Source: Stenotrophomonas sp. HITSZ_GD
GTDB taxonomy: Bacteria > Pseudomonadota > Gammaproteobacteria > Xanthomonadales > Xanthomonadaceae
Assembly: GCF_029543105.1 (NCBI RefSeq)
Contig: NZ_JARQXB010000024.1
Span: forward strand, 1 to 41,186
DNA: 41,186 nucleotides
Reading direction: 5' to 3'
Shown here in pieces: positions 20,908-29,679 of this stretch. How positions within the stretch are numbered: position 1 is the first letter of the stretch; every line of letters begins with the position of its first letter. The position numbers and the translations under genes are program-made. The notes under the pieces were generated by a model. It was not told where the DNA came from and ran no database searches. It worked only from the letters and a program-made list of their open reading frames with translations.

Positions 20908-21459
20908 TCAGGCCGGCCGCACCCTGGGGCGCTTGGCACGCGGCGGAAGGAGCGTGGCGTGCGCGCGTTGATGCGGGGAGGCGGGGGGCAGGTCGGGCGT
21001 CGCATCGGCCTGTGCCTGGCGGCTGGAGAGCGACTCCCAATGCGTCTGCAAGCGCAGGTAGGCGGCATGCACCGCCTGCCGCGCCTCGTGCCACTCCACG
21101 CGCGAGCGGCGGCGGACACGGGCGTAGCGCAGGGCCATCATCCGCTCGTTCAACGCTTCCAGCAGGCAGTCGTGGCATTGCAGGAACAACCCGATGCCCA
21201 GGGTGAACGCAGGCACGTACTCGTTGAAGGGCAGCACGTCGCGATGCCACGCGGCGGTGCGCTGGTAGTGCCCGCGCCAGAAGGACAATTCGCGCTCCAG
21301 GTCCACGACGCTGGGAGAAAGTTGCGAGGCGCCCAGGGCCACGAAACTGTGTTCGACCAGTTCGCGGCACAGCCAATGCCGCCGCACCGTGGACGACCTG
21401 CGGGAATCTCCCTCGCCGATGGTGGCCGAGGCGTGCAGTGCGGAGCTGTTGGGAAGCAT
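20908..21459 (-). CDS. Hypothetical protein in the phosphorelay run
   Basis: A 183-residue protein I do not recognise. The core (about 20-140) is predicted mostly helical, with VEHSFVALGASQLSPSVV, an FNEYVPAFTLGIGLFLQ hydrophobic segment, a CHDC pair and an Arg-rich stretch RYARVRRRSRVEW. The C-terminal 40 residues are Pro/Arg/Ala-rich and probably disordered. The ATG at 21459 is chosen, but no clear ribosome site precedes it, and a GTG at 21495 is possible. It lies between the kinase gene (115 bp) and the amidotransferase-like gene (86 bp) on the same strand. Coding status is supported by length and composition only. Confidence 0.6.
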   Translation of the reverse strand: MLPNSSALHASATIGEGDSRRSSTVRRHWLCRELVEHSFVALGASQLSPSVVDLERELSFWRGHYQRTAAWHRDVLPFNEYVPAFTLGIGLFLQCHDCLLEALNERMMALRYARVRRRSRVEWHEARQAVHAAYLRLQTHWESLSSRQAQADATPDLPPASPHQRAHATLLPPRAKRPRVRPA

Positions 21460-21574
21460 GGATCGAACCGGGTGCCGCGAAGAACATCGATACACGTCAC
21501 GCTAACAACGCAACTGCGGCGGGGGTATTCGAATTATCGAAGAGGCAGGCGCCCCATCGTCCCGGTACGGCGCG

Positions 21575-24500
21575 TCACGCGTCCGGGTGGCGCAGTGACG
21601 CCAGTTCCTCGCATACCGCGTCGAGTTGCTGCAGGAACTGTTCGCAGGCCTCGCGCTGGTCGGCCAGCGACGTGCTTTCCAGCGCATGGCTCAGGTCGCG
21701 CCCGGCCACTGCCAGTTCGGTATAGCCGAAGTAGCCCAGGGCACCGCTGATGCGATGGATGCGCTGCGCGGTGGCCGGGCGATCGTCGCGCGCCAACGCG
21801 TCCTGCACCGCATGCCGGTCCTGCGTGGTGGTCTCCAGGAACGTGTCGAGCAGCAGCGGCAGGTGTTCGCCGTGCCGCGCGCGCAGCGCGCCTGCCCGGT
21901 CTACCGGCGGCCCGGGTGTCGCGGGGGTCGCGGCCGGAAGCCAGCGCGACAAGGCCGCGGCCAGCTGTGCCAGGTCGACCGGCTTGTGCAGGTAGGCGTC
22001 CAGATCCGCCGAGGGCGTGTCCTCCAGCACGTTCGCGGTCATGGCGAGGATCGGCACGCGCATGTCGCCGGCTTGCCGCGCGCGGATCTCGCGCGCCAGC
22101 GCGTGGCCGTCCATGCCCGGCATGCTGATGTCGGTCAGCACGAGGGAAGGTGCCTGCAAGGCCAGCCTGGCCAACGCGGCGTGCCCATCGCCGACGATGA
22201 CGTGCGGATAGCCCAGTTCTTCTAACTGCAGGCCGATGAGCATCTGGTTGGTCGGGTGGTCTTCGACTACCAGCAGGGGGGCGATGTCGTGGCGCGGGGC
22301 GGGCCGCGGCGTCGCCTCCGCCGGCGGTGGCCGCAGGATCGCCAGCAGGGCGCGGTGCAGGTGCGACGGCAGCAGCGGGTCGCTCTCCAGCTGCAGGAGC
22401 GGGCCGAGATCCTGATCGTGCGGGCGCAGCACGATGCTGCGCGCCGCCAGCTCGGGCGGCGGCGGGGTATCGCCGATCCAGGCATCGCACGCCGCCGCGG
22501 TGTCGGCCGGCACCAGGCCCCAGCCCCGCAGCAGGCCGGACACGGCCTCGCGTAGTGCCACCTCGCGGATGTCCACGCGCACGCGGTGGCCCGCCAGGTC
22601 GGAATCGCGCAAGGACGCCCGCCGCACCGGCAGCGTCAGGGCCAACGTGAGCCGGGTACCGATGCCCGGCGTGCTCTCCAACTGGAGCGTCCCGCCCATC
22701 AGCGCGGCGAGCTGGCGGCTGATCGACAGGCCCAGCCCGGTGCCGCCGTGGTACCGCGTGGTCGTCGCATCGGCCTGCACGAACGGTCGGAACAGCCTGG
22801 CCTGCTGTGTCGGATCGATGCCCACGCCGGTATCGCGCACTTCGATGCGAACGCGTTGCTGCGCGTCCTCGCGCGGGGGCAGGGCGTCTTCCACCTCGAT
22901 CGACAGCGATACGCGGCCGCGCGCGGTGAACTTCACCGCGTTGCCGATCAGGTTGAGCAGGATCTGGCGCAGCCGGTACGGATCGCCCAGATGCCGCGCG
23001 GCCAGCAGGTTCGAGATCGACAGGTCCAGCGCCAGCCCCTTGCCGCGTGCCTGCGGTGCGGACACCTCCATCACGCTGCTGGCGATGCCGCGCAGGTCCA
23101 CCTCGATCGCCTCCAACTGCATCTGGCCCGCCTCGGCCTTGGAGAAATCCAGCACGTCATCGAGGATCTGCCGCAGCGCGGCGGCCGATTCGGCGCTCGT
23201 GGCAAGCAATTGCCGCTGCGCCGGCGACAACGGCGTGCGGCCCAGCAGCTCCAGCAGCCCGGCCAGCCCCGCCATCGGCGTGCGGATTTCGTGGCTCATC
23301 ACGGCCAGGAAGTGCGCCTTGGCGGCCGCCGCGTCCACGGCGGTGGCGCGTGCGCGCTCCAGCGCCTCGTTCTGCGCATGCAGGTCGGTGGAGTCGTCCC
23401 AGTAGCCGGACCAATGCACCGCGTCCGCATCCACGCGACGCGGTACGGCGGTGAGCGATATCCAGCGCGCCCCCTCCGCGCCGGTGGCGCGGAAATCGCA
23501 GGCGACCGGCCGCAGGCTGCGGGCCGAGGACTCGAAGGCTTCGTGCAACACAACCTGGTCCTCCGCGCGGATGCGCCCGAAGACCGTGCCGGCGTCGGCC
23601 ATGATCTGCTCGGCGTCCAGCCCGAACAGGGGCCTGGGGTTGCCGGTGACGTACACGAAGCGATAGTCGCCCTCGCGCGAGCGGCGCAACTTGAACACGA
23701 CCGCCGGCAGGTTGCGCGAGATTTCGCGCAACCGGTCGTCGGCTTCGCGCCGGCGCGCGATCTCCGCGCGCAGGCGCAGGTAGGCGGCCACGAGCAGGCC
23801 GATGATCAGCAAGGCCAGCGCGCTGCTCCACAGCACCACCGGCCGGGCCACACCGTAGTCGTAATCCACCTTGAGCCAGCGCTTGCGGATGTCTTGGCGG
23901 GCAGCCTCGCCCATGTCGGCGGCCACGCGGTCCAGCAGCGGTACCAGCGGCGCGTAGGGCGCTCGCACGGCCAGGCCCATGTGGTCGGAGAATCCCGCCG
24001 GCGCAGCGACGTGCAGGTCGCCGAAATCGTGGTCGCGCAGTTGGTTGTCGACCGCGGCGAGGTTGCCGACATACGCATCGGCCGCGCGGGTCACCACCTG
24101 GCGCAGGCCTTCGCGGTCGCTGGCCACCTCCACCGGGATCATGCCGGGCAGGCTGCGCGCCAACCGCGATGCCACGTCCGGATCGCTGACGGCGATGCGC
24201 TTGCCGGCAAGATCGTCCAGCCCGCCCACGGTGTCGCTGTGGCGGCGGGTGACGATCACGCAGGGAAAGCTGACCAACGGACGGGTCAGTCGCCATGCCG
24301 GTCCATAGCCGGCGTCGTCGCTGGCCGGCGCGATGTCCGCCTTGCCCGCCGCGATGAGCGCGCGCGCCTCGCGCCAGTTGCGCGCCGGTACGGCCTGCAG
24401 GCGCAAACCCAGGCGGCTCTGCATCTGCTGCAGGTAGTCGCCGAGGATGCCGGACATCGCGCCATCGCTGCCACGCACCGTCAGCGGCACCCAATCGGGA

Positions 24501-25393
24501 TCGTAGGCCACCCGCAGCACCGGCAGCGTGGACAGCCATTGCCGTTCGCGCGTGGAAAGCAACGGCGGCTCGCTCGCCCAGGCCAGGCGGGTATCGAGCC
24601 AGCGCCGGTCGATGGCCGCGCGCTCGGCCGGCGAAACGGTCTGCAGCGCCTGGTCGATCGCCATGGCCAGCGGGCCGCGGTCGTTGGGGGTAGCGAAATG
24701 CAAGGTGACCGGCGGCAGCCGCGCCGGCCCCAGCACCGCCAACGCGGGATGCGGCATGCGCTGCAGGGCCAGCGCGACGACGTGCGGATTGCCGATGTAA
24801 GCATCCGCCCGGCCATCGGCCACGGCCTCCAGCGCGGCCTGCAGGTCGGGCACCGTCAGCACGCGTGCATCCGGGTAGGCCTCGGGCAGGGACTCGCCCA
24901 GCACGTAGCCCGCTTCGATGGCGATGCGCAGGTTCGGCGCGGGGGCGAGCAGGCGCGCCGCGTCCTCGCGCCGGCCGACGACGGCGGGCCGCACGCTGTG
25001 ATAAGGCCGGGTATAGGAGAGGCATCGCGTGCGCGACGCGGTGATCGACACGCTCATCACCACATCCACTTCGCCCTTGCACGCCGCTGCCAGCAGATGC
25101 GGCCAATCGGCATACACCTGGGGCCGCAGCGAGACGCCCAGGTGCGTGGCGATCGCGCGCAGGTAATCGGGGGAAAGGCCCTGCAAGCGCTCGCCGGGGC
25201 GGGCTTCGTAGGGTGGCCAGCCGTCGGCGACGGTGCCCACCGTCAGCACCGGATGCTGCCGCAGCCAGGCCTGCGCGGCCTGGCCGGGGTCAGGGGCGGG
25301 TGCGGTGGCGGGAGAGGCTGCCGCGCGCGCGGCCAGGCAGGCGACCAACGCGAGCCACGCCGCCCACCGCCGGAACTGAGGCACAGCGCCCAT
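21575..25393 (-). CDS. BvgS-like hybrid sensor histidine kinase with HPt domain
   Basis: A 1272-residue membrane protein. After a signal sequence (about 1-27) come two tandem periplasmic solute-binding (SBP_bac_3, Venus-flytrap) domains at about 45-275 and 285-520. Next are a membrane helix (about 527-549), a PAS-like domain (about 555-680) and the kinase core with SHEIRTP (His701) and [10 protein letters not shown] degenerate receiver-like stretch is followed by a receiver domain with phospho-acceptor Asp1088 ([11 protein letters not shown]) and a C-terminal HPt domain with His1213 in [13 protein letters not shown]. This is the BvgS/EvgS architecture. The ligand is unknown; flytrap domains in this family bind small organic ligands. 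The gene starts six bases after the BvgA-like regulator stop. Confidence 0.93.
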   Translation of the reverse strand: MGAVPQFRRWAAWLALVACLAARAAASPATAPAPDPGQAAQAWLRQHPVLTVGTVADGWPPYEARPGERLQGLSPDYLRAIATHLGVSLRPQVYADWPHLLAAACKGEVDVVMSVSITASRTRCLSYTRPYHSVRPAVVGRREDAARLLAPAPNLRIAIEAGYVLGESLPEAYPDARVLTVPDLQAALEAVADGRADAYIGNPHVVALALQRMPHPALAVLGPARLPPVTLHFATPNDRGPLAMAIDQALQTVSPAERAAIDRRWLDTRLAWASEPPLLSTRERQWLSTLPVLRVAYDPDWVPLTVRGSDGAMSGILGDYLQQMQSRLGLRLQAVPARNWREARALIAAGKADIAPASDDAGYGPAWRLTRPLVSFPCVIVTRRHSDTVGGLDDLAGKRIAVSDPDVASRLARSLPGMIPVEVASDREGLRQVVTRAADAYVGNLAAVDNQLRDHDFGDLHVAAPAGFSDHMGLAVRAPYAPLVPLLDRVAADMGEAARQDIRKRWLKVDYDYGVARPVVLWSSALALLIIGLLVAAYLRLRAEIARRREADDRLREISRNLPAVVFKLRRSREGDYRFVYVTGNPRPLFGLDAEQIMADAGTVFGRIRAEDQVVLHEAFESSARSLRPVACDFRATGAEGARWISLTAVPRRVDADAVHWSGYWDDSTDLHAQNEALERARATAVDAAAAKAHFLAVMSHEIRTPMAGLAGLLELLGRTPLSPAQRQLLATSAESAAALRQILDDVLDFSKAEAGQMQLEAIEVDLRGIASSVMEVSAPQARGKGLALDLSISNLLAARHLGDPYRLRQILLNLIGNAVKFTARGRVSLSIEVEDALPPREDAQQRVRIEVRDTGVGIDPTQQARLFRPFVQADATTTRYHGGTGLGLSISRQLAALMGGTLQLESTPGIGTRLTLALTLPVRRASLRDSDLAGHRVRVDIREVALREAVSGLLRGWGLVPADTAAACDAWIGDTPPPPELAARSIVLRPHDQDLGPLLQLESDPLLPSHLHRALLAILRPPPAEATPRPAPRHDIAPLLVVEDHPTNQMLIGLQLEELGYPHVIVGDGHAALARLALQAPSLVLTDISMPGMDGHALAREIRARQAGDMRVPILAMTANVLEDTPSADLDAYLHKPVDLAQLAAALSRWLPAATPATPGPPVDRAGALRARHGEHLPLLLDTFLETTTQDRHAVQDALARDDRPATAQRIHRISGALGYFGYTELAVAGRDLSHALESTSLADQREACEQFLQQLDAVCEELASLRHPDA

Positions 25394-25399
25394 GCCGGC

Positions 25400-26053
25400 T
25401 CACCCCAGCCAGCCCTGCGCCCGCACGTATTCGAACAACGCCGCATCGGTGGATACCCCGAGCTTGCGCATCGCGTCCTTCTTCTGCTTGCTCACCGTCT
25501 TGGTGCCGCTGCCCAGCCGGTCGGCCACTTCGCTGGGCGTGGCGCCCAACGCCAGCATGCGCACCACCTCGGTCTCGCGCGGCGACAGCCGCGGCGGCGG
25601 CGACGCATCGCCGCCGGGCGTATGCAGCAACGCCAGCTTGTGGCGGAACGTGGCGCTGATGAAGCGGCGGCGCCGCGACGCCGAGAGGATCGCCGTCGGC
25701 AGTTCGTCCATCGACGAGCTCTTATCCACCACGGCCAGCACGCCGTGCGCCAGCAGGATCTGGATCATGCCGGGGTTGCCCATCATGGTGAGCACCACGA
25801 TCGGCAGCAGCGGATAGCGCCGGCGCACCTCGCCGATCAACGACAGGCCATCGGCCTCGCCGGTATCGGGCATCGAATAGTCGGTGACCAGCACATCGCA
25901 GGCGGTATCGGCCAGGCGCGCGTAGGTTTCCTGCACCGAATGCGCTTCGGCCGCCACGTGCAGCTGCGGCGCGTTCTTGAGGATCGCACGAACCCCGGCC
26001 AACACCACCGGGTGATCGTCCGCGACGACAACGTTGAGGGCCTGCGTTTCCAT
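25400..26053 (-). CDS. BvgA-like NarL/LuxR-family response regulator
   Basis: A 217-residue regulator with a receiver domain (about 6-125) and a LuxR-type helix-turn-helix (about 148-212). The acidic pocket is ADDH, the phospho-acceptor is Asp58 in VTDYSMPD, and the conserved Lys is in VVDKSSS. The DNA-binding half begins LSPRETEVVRML and includes KTVSKQKKDAMRKLGV, the usual recognition-helix region. It pairs with the BvgS-like kinase six bases downstream, whose HPt domain should be its phosphate donor. The ATG at 26053 is the first good start. Two palindromes in the upstream intergenic region are candidate binding sites. Confidence 0.93.
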   Translation of the reverse strand: METQALNVVVADDHPVVLAGVRAILKNAPQLHVAAEAHSVQETYARLADTACDVLVTDYSMPDTGEADGLSLIGEVRRRYPLLPIVVLTMMGNPGMIQILLAHGVLAVVDKSSSMDELPTAILSASRRRRFISATFRHKLALLHTPGGDASPPPRLSPRETEVVRMLALGATPSEVADRLGSGTKTVSKQKKDAMRKLGVSTDAALFEYVRAQGWLG

Positions 26054-26212
26054 GGGGCACCTTGGTTCGACTCAGCCGGGCAAGACGGCGCGGTAGGGGG
26101 AGCGGCCAGCGCCTACTTGCGGCGAACCGCGTAAACACCGCGTGAGGGCAAGACCGATGGCGCGCAGTGTGGCGGAGCACGGCTGAAAACAGCGGTGCAG
26201 ACATCTCCATGA

Positions 26213-26228
26213 ATGCGATGGATCGCAT
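26213..26228. promoter_or_regulatory. Palindrome 7-2-7, candidate operator
   Basis: ATGCGAT and ATCGCAT are exact inverted arms around GG. It sits 160-175 bp upstream of the BvgA-like start and 13 bp from a second palindrome. A role as a regulator binding site is inferred. Confidence 0.45.
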
Positions 26229-26241
26229 GGGCACCCACATT

Positions 26242-26255
26242 TCATAGCGCTATGA
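26242..26255. promoter_or_regulatory. Perfect 14-bp palindrome, candidate operator
   Basis: TCATAGCGCTATGA is its own reverse complement. Being unspaced and AT-flanked in a GC-rich genome, it looks like a dimer binding site for a regulator controlling the phosphorelay genes or aqpZ. Confidence 0.5.
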
Positions 26256-26443
26256 GGCGAGCGAACTGCGTCACACCGAGCGTGGCAGGGCCGCAGCGCG
26301 ATCGCGGTCACGGCGCGCGCACCTTCTTGGATTCGTCGCATGGAGCTGGGTGCGGCCACTTCGTTCAATAGCCCGACCATCGCGGGCCGACAGCGCGACT
26401 TGCGCCGCGGCATCTGAGCGATGCCTCCATTCAACGGTGTCAT

Positions 26444-27184
26444 ATGCAGAGTTTGATCAAGAAGTGCGTGGCGGAATCCCTCGGAACTTTCTGGCTGGTG
26501 CTGGGCGGTTGCGGCAGCGCGGTATTGGCCGCGCAGGCCGGCGGCGATTTCAACCCGCTGGGCCTGGGCTACCTGGGCGTATCGCTGGCCTTCGGCGTGG
26601 CGGTGGCGACGGCCGCTTTCGCGTTCGGCGCGGTGTCCGGCGGTCACTTCAATCCTGCCGTGAGCTTCGGTTTGTGGGTGGCGGGCCGCTTCCAGGGCCG
26701 TCACCTGCCGGCCTACGTGGTGGCCCAGGTCGCCGGTGGCCTGCTGGCCGGGGCGCTGATGTGGGTGCTGGTCACCTCCAATCCGGATTTCCTGCCGTTC
26801 GCCGGCGCGGGCACGTTCGCCACCAACGGCTTCGGCGCGTTCTCGCCGGGCGGTTATCCGATGGCAGCCGCGTTCCTCGCCGAGGCCGTGCTGACCGGCG
26901 TGTTCCTGTACGTGATCCTGGCGGTGACGCGTCCCGGCGCGGCAGCCGGCTGGGCACCGCTGGCCATCGGCGCGACGCTGGCCCTGATCCACATGATCGC
27001 CATTCCGCTCACCAACACCTCGGTGAACCCGGCGCGCTCGACCGCGGTGGCGGCGTTCGTGGGCGAGAGCGCTGGCTACATGCCGTTGCACCAGCTCTGG
27101 TTGTTCTGGCTGGCGCCTTGCCTGGGCGCGCTGGCCGGCGCGCTGGTGTACCGCTGCGTCAACGTCGAGCGGGCCGAAGCGTGA
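26444..27184 (+). CDS. aqpZ: Aquaporin Z
   Basis: A 246-residue inner-membrane water channel with six membrane helices and two half-helices bearing the NPA motifs: GGHFNPAVS (about 66-74) and TSVNPARS (about 190-197). The selectivity-filter Arg follows the second NPA (NPAR), as in water-specific aquaporins. The start MQSLIKKCVAESLGTFWLVLGGCGSAVLAA matches AqpZ proteins closely. No ribosome site is evident before the ATG. It is divergent from the BvgA-like regulator and followed by a tiny membrane protein gene 37 bp later. Confidence 0.95.
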   Translation: MQSLIKKCVAESLGTFWLVLGGCGSAVLAAQAGGDFNPLGLGYLGVSLAFGVAVATAAFAFGAVSGGHFNPAVSFGLWVAGRFQGRHLPAYVVAQVAGGLLAGALMWVLVTSNPDFLPFAGAGTFATNGFGAFSPGGYPMAAAFLAEAVLTGVFLYVILAVTRPGAAAGWAPLAIGATLALIHMIAIPLTNTSVNPARSTAVAAFVGESAGYMPLHQLWLFWLAPCLGALAGALVYRCVNVERAEA

Positions 27185-27221
27185 GCATGCGGCACGCTTT
27201 CCCGGCTTTCCGGTGCGGCGC

Positions 27222-27386
27222 ATGAAAGCGCCGCGCTGGACCACCCTTCTCGTCGCGATGGTGCTGGGCATCGGCGGCATCGCGGCGAAGCTGGGCTACC
27301 TGACATGGCTGGCACCCGTTTCCTTCGGGCTGCTCGCCTGCGGTTTCCTCGTGCTCGTGCTGGGTGTGCTGATACCCCGGCTCTAG
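27222..27386 (+). CDS. Small two-helix membrane protein (54 residues)
   Basis: The frame starts MKAPRWTTLLVAMVLGIGG and ends LVLGVLIPRL. It contains two hydrophobic helices (about 7-25 and 31-50) joined by a short AKLGYLTWL turn, with basic residues at both ends. Very small proteins of this shape (WTT start, helix, short loop, helix) are common in proteobacteria and usually unnamed. The ATG at 27222 has only a weak GGTGCGG upstream. It is placed between aqpZ and a response-regulator gene, 21 bp before the latter, so probably co-transcribed. Function unknown. Confidence 0.6.
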   Translation: MKAPRWTTLLVAMVLGIGGIAAKLGYLTWLAPVSFGLLACGFLVLVLGVLIPRL

Positions 27387-27407
27387 CCGCTTCTGCTGGA
27401 TGCAGTC

Positions 27408-28154
27408 ATGCGTATTCTCGTCATTGAATCCCGCCGGGATGTCGCGGTCCCACTCGTCAACCACCTCGAAGACCTGCGCCACTGCGTGGACTTCGCCGCC
27501 GACGAAACGCTGGCGGTCCATCTGATCAACAACAATCGGTTCGATGCCATCGTGCTGGCCGAGCGCCTGGCCGAGCGTTGCGGCTTTCAGGCGCTGCGCC
27601 ACCTGCGAAGCCTGATGCGCAAGCCGCTGCCGGTACTGATGCTGGGTGCCCCGGGCGCCGCCGCGCCCGCGCTGGGCGATGGCCACGGCCCGGACGACTA
27701 TCTCGCGCCGCCTTATTCGCTGGATGCGATCACCGGGCGCCTGGGCATCCTGCGCCGGCGCAAGGGCAAGAGCGGGGCGCGCCTGCAGGTCGGCGAACTG
27801 GTGTTCGACCTGGGCGTGCAGGACGTGCGCCGGCAGGGGCGCGTGCTGCGCGTGGACGCGGCGCTGCTGCCGATGCTGCAGGCGCTGATGGAAGCATCGC
27901 CCAAGCGCGTGTCGTTCCGGGAACTGGGCAGCTGCCTGCTCGACGAACCGGCACCGGTGGCCGACGCGCGCGTGCGCGTCCGCATGCGGGCCTTGCGCGA
28001 GGCGTTGGATCATCCATTTCCGTTGCCGATGATCCGCAATCGCCGCGATGGTTTCTGCATCCTGCCCCCGGATACGACGATGCCGGAGGACCGCACGCCG
28101 TCCACGCGTCGCCAGGCCACACGCCGCGCGGCTGTCGGGTTGCACGCGCCCTGA
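27408..28154 (+). CDS. OmpR-type regulator with degenerate receiver domain
   Basis: A 248-residue protein built as receiver (about 1-115) plus winged-helix DNA-binding domain (about 120-225). The receiver has lost its phosphorylation residues. The acidic pair reads ESR (Ser8, Arg9), the acceptor position in FDAIVLAER is Ala51, and the switch Lys in DDYLAPPY is Pro. The winged helix is of PhoB type, with FDLGVQDVRRQGRVLRVD opening and RVRVRMRALREALD as recognition region. It should act without phosphorylation. No kinase gene is adjacent on this strand. A disordered basic tail of about 25 residues ends the protein. It sits where rpfD lies in Xanthomonas, but is not LytTR-like. Confidence 0.85.
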   Translation: MRILVIESRRDVAVPLVNHLEDLRHCVDFAADETLAVHLINNNRFDAIVLAERLAERCGFQALRHLRSLMRKPLPVLMLGAPGAAAPALGDGHGPDDYLAPPYSLDAITGRLGILRRRKGKSGARLQVGELVFDLGVQDVRRQGRVLRVDAALLPMLQALMEASPKRVSFRELGSCLLDEPAPVADARVRVRMRALREALDHPFPLPMIRNRRDGFCILPPDTTMPEDRTPSTRRQATRRAAVGLHAP

Positions 28155-28458
28155 GGGCGCCGGCGTCACCCGAAGCCAGCGAAATTTCCAATGGAGCGGA
28201 ACGTGGCGGGCAGGGAAGAATGGCGCCCGGCAAAGGCACGCGATCGGGCACGCACCGGAGTCCGACCACCGCGTCTGCTGCCCGGTGCCTGCCGGTTCAC
28301 GTTCCGCCGGCAGGCGCCGTTTTTACTGTCGCCCGGCCAGGGGGCGTGGAACGGGAATTTCGGGGGCTCGCGCGGGGCGAGGGCGTCAACAGTTTCCGAA
28401 GGCCGGAAAAGCTCGGATTTGTTAGAATCCCGTTTTCCTTGATCGAATCACCACGGAC
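28155..28458 (+). other. Intergenic region upstream of prfB
   Basis: 304 bp without a supported gene; an open frame at 28191-28442 has Arg/Pro/Gly-rich composition and no ribosome site, so it is not called. A TAGAAT at 28423-28428 is a plausible -10 for prfB, 31 bases before the start codon, with no convincing -35. Confidence 0.5.
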
Positions 28459-29584
28459 ATGATCGAACTCAATCCCGTCCGCCAGCGCATCGCCGACCTG
28501 AAGGGTCGGCTGGATGCGCTCAGGGGGTATCTTTGACTACGACAGCAAGGTCGAACGTCTCGAAGAAGTAAACCGGGAGCTGGAAAGCCCCGATGTCTGG
28601 AACAACGCCGAACGCGCTCAGGCGCTGGGCCGCGAGCGCAGCGCGCTCGAGAAGGTGGTCGTCGGCATCAGCACGCTGACCGAAGGCCTCACCGGGGGCG
28701 AAGAGCTGCTCGAACTGGCCGAGATGGAAGGCGATGAATCCACCGCCGAAGCCGTCGTGGCCGATGTGGAGCGCTATGCCCGCGAAGTGGAGAAGCTGGA
28801 ATTCCAGCGCATGTTCTCCGGGCAGATGGACGGCGCCAGCGCCTTCGTCGACATCCAGGCCGGTGCCGGCGGCACCGAGGCCCAGGACTGGGCGGAAATC
28901 CTGCTGCGCATGTACCTGCGCTGGGCCGAATCGCGGGGCTGGAAGACCGAACTGTTGGAAGTGTCCGGCGGCGAAGTGGCGGGCATCAAGTCGGCGACCT
29001 TCCGCGTGGAAGGCGACTTCGCCTATGGCTGGCTGAAGACCGAAACCGGCGTGCACCGCCTGGTGCGCAAGTCGCCGTTCGATTCGGACAACCGCCGCCA
29101 TACCAGCTTCACCTCCGTGTTCGTCTCGCCGGAAGTCGACGACAAGATCGACATCCAGATCAACCCGGCCGACCTGAAGACCGACGTCTACCGTTCCTCG
29201 GGCGCCGGCGGCCAGCACGTCAACAAGACCGAATCGGCGGTGCGCATCACCCACGTGCCGACCGGCATCGTGGTGGCCTGCCAGACCGAGCGCAGCCAGC
29301 ACGCCAACCGCGACCGCGCCATGAAGATGCTCGCGGCCAAGCTGTACGAGCTGGAGATGATGAAGCGCAACGCGGAGAAGGACGCCGTGGAAGCGACCAA
29401 GTCGGACATCGGCTGGGGCAGCCAGATCCGCAACTACGTGCTGGACCAGAGCCGCATCAAGGACCTGCGTACCGGCATCGAGCGCAGCGATACCCAGAAG
29501 GTGCTCGACGGCGACCTGGACGAGTTCGTCGAGGCCAGCCTGAAGTCCGGCCTGGAAGTCGGCGCCAAACGCATCGACGCCTGA
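28459..29584 (+). CDS. prfB: Peptide chain release factor 2 (programmed +1 frameshift)
   Basis: RF2 recognises UGA and UAA stop codons. Translation begins at ATG 28459, reads 25 codons and meets an in-frame TGA at 28534-28536; a +1 shift at CTT-T continues through GAC TAC GAC to the end, giving 374 residues. Key motifs are the codon-recognition SPF ([14 protein letters not shown]) and the peptidyl-hydrolysis GGQ in [15 protein letters not shown]. Both are intact. The shift autoregulates RF2: when RF2 is scarce, the TGA is read slowly and shifting rises. lysS follows 95 bp later, the common gammaproteobacterial order prfB-lysS. Confidence 0.97.
28522..28536 (+). promoter_or_regulatory. prfB programmed +1 frameshift site
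   Basis: An internal Shine-Dalgarno-like AGGGGG (28522-28527) lies three bases before CTT TGA. The next base is C, the poor-termination context TGAC. This is the canonical RF2 recoding signal, not a sequencing error. Confidence 0.95.
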
Positions 29585-29590
29585 CCCGCC

Positions 29591-29609
29591 GGGGCGCCGC
29601 TGGCGCCCC
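29591..29609 (+). terminator. Hairpin after prfB
   Basis: A perfect 8-bp stem, GGGGCGCC with GGCGCCCC, closes a GCT loop seven bases after the prfB stop. No T tract follows, so it may only attenuate read-through into lysS or stabilise the prfB mRNA. Confidence 0.45.
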
Positions 29610-29679
29610 GTGTCCGCCGGTGGCCGTGGCGCCGCCGGCCCGTTACCCTCCCTCACGAACTGATTCCCAAGCCATCGCC

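Larger units (their letters stand above)
26054..26443. other. Divergent intergenic region (BvgA-like / aqpZ)
   Basis: 390 bp with no gene I can support. It holds two adjacent palindromes at 26213-26228 and 26242-26255. A GC-rich stretch follows to the aqpZ start, which has no clear Shine-Dalgarno. Promoters for both directions must lie here, but no convincing -35/-10 pair was found by eye. Confidence 0.6.

Noticed and set aside
22586-26134. A 1182-residue plus-strand open frame
   Set aside because: Antisense shadow of the BvgS-like and BvgA-like genes, with low-complexity Arg/Gln/His composition.
28191-28442. An 83-residue open frame upstream of prfB
   Set aside because: Basic low-complexity composition, no ribosome site, and it covers the probable prfB promoter.
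28531-28537. Apparent frameshift error in prfB
   Set aside because: The CTT TGA C context with upstream AGGGGG is the conserved programmed site.
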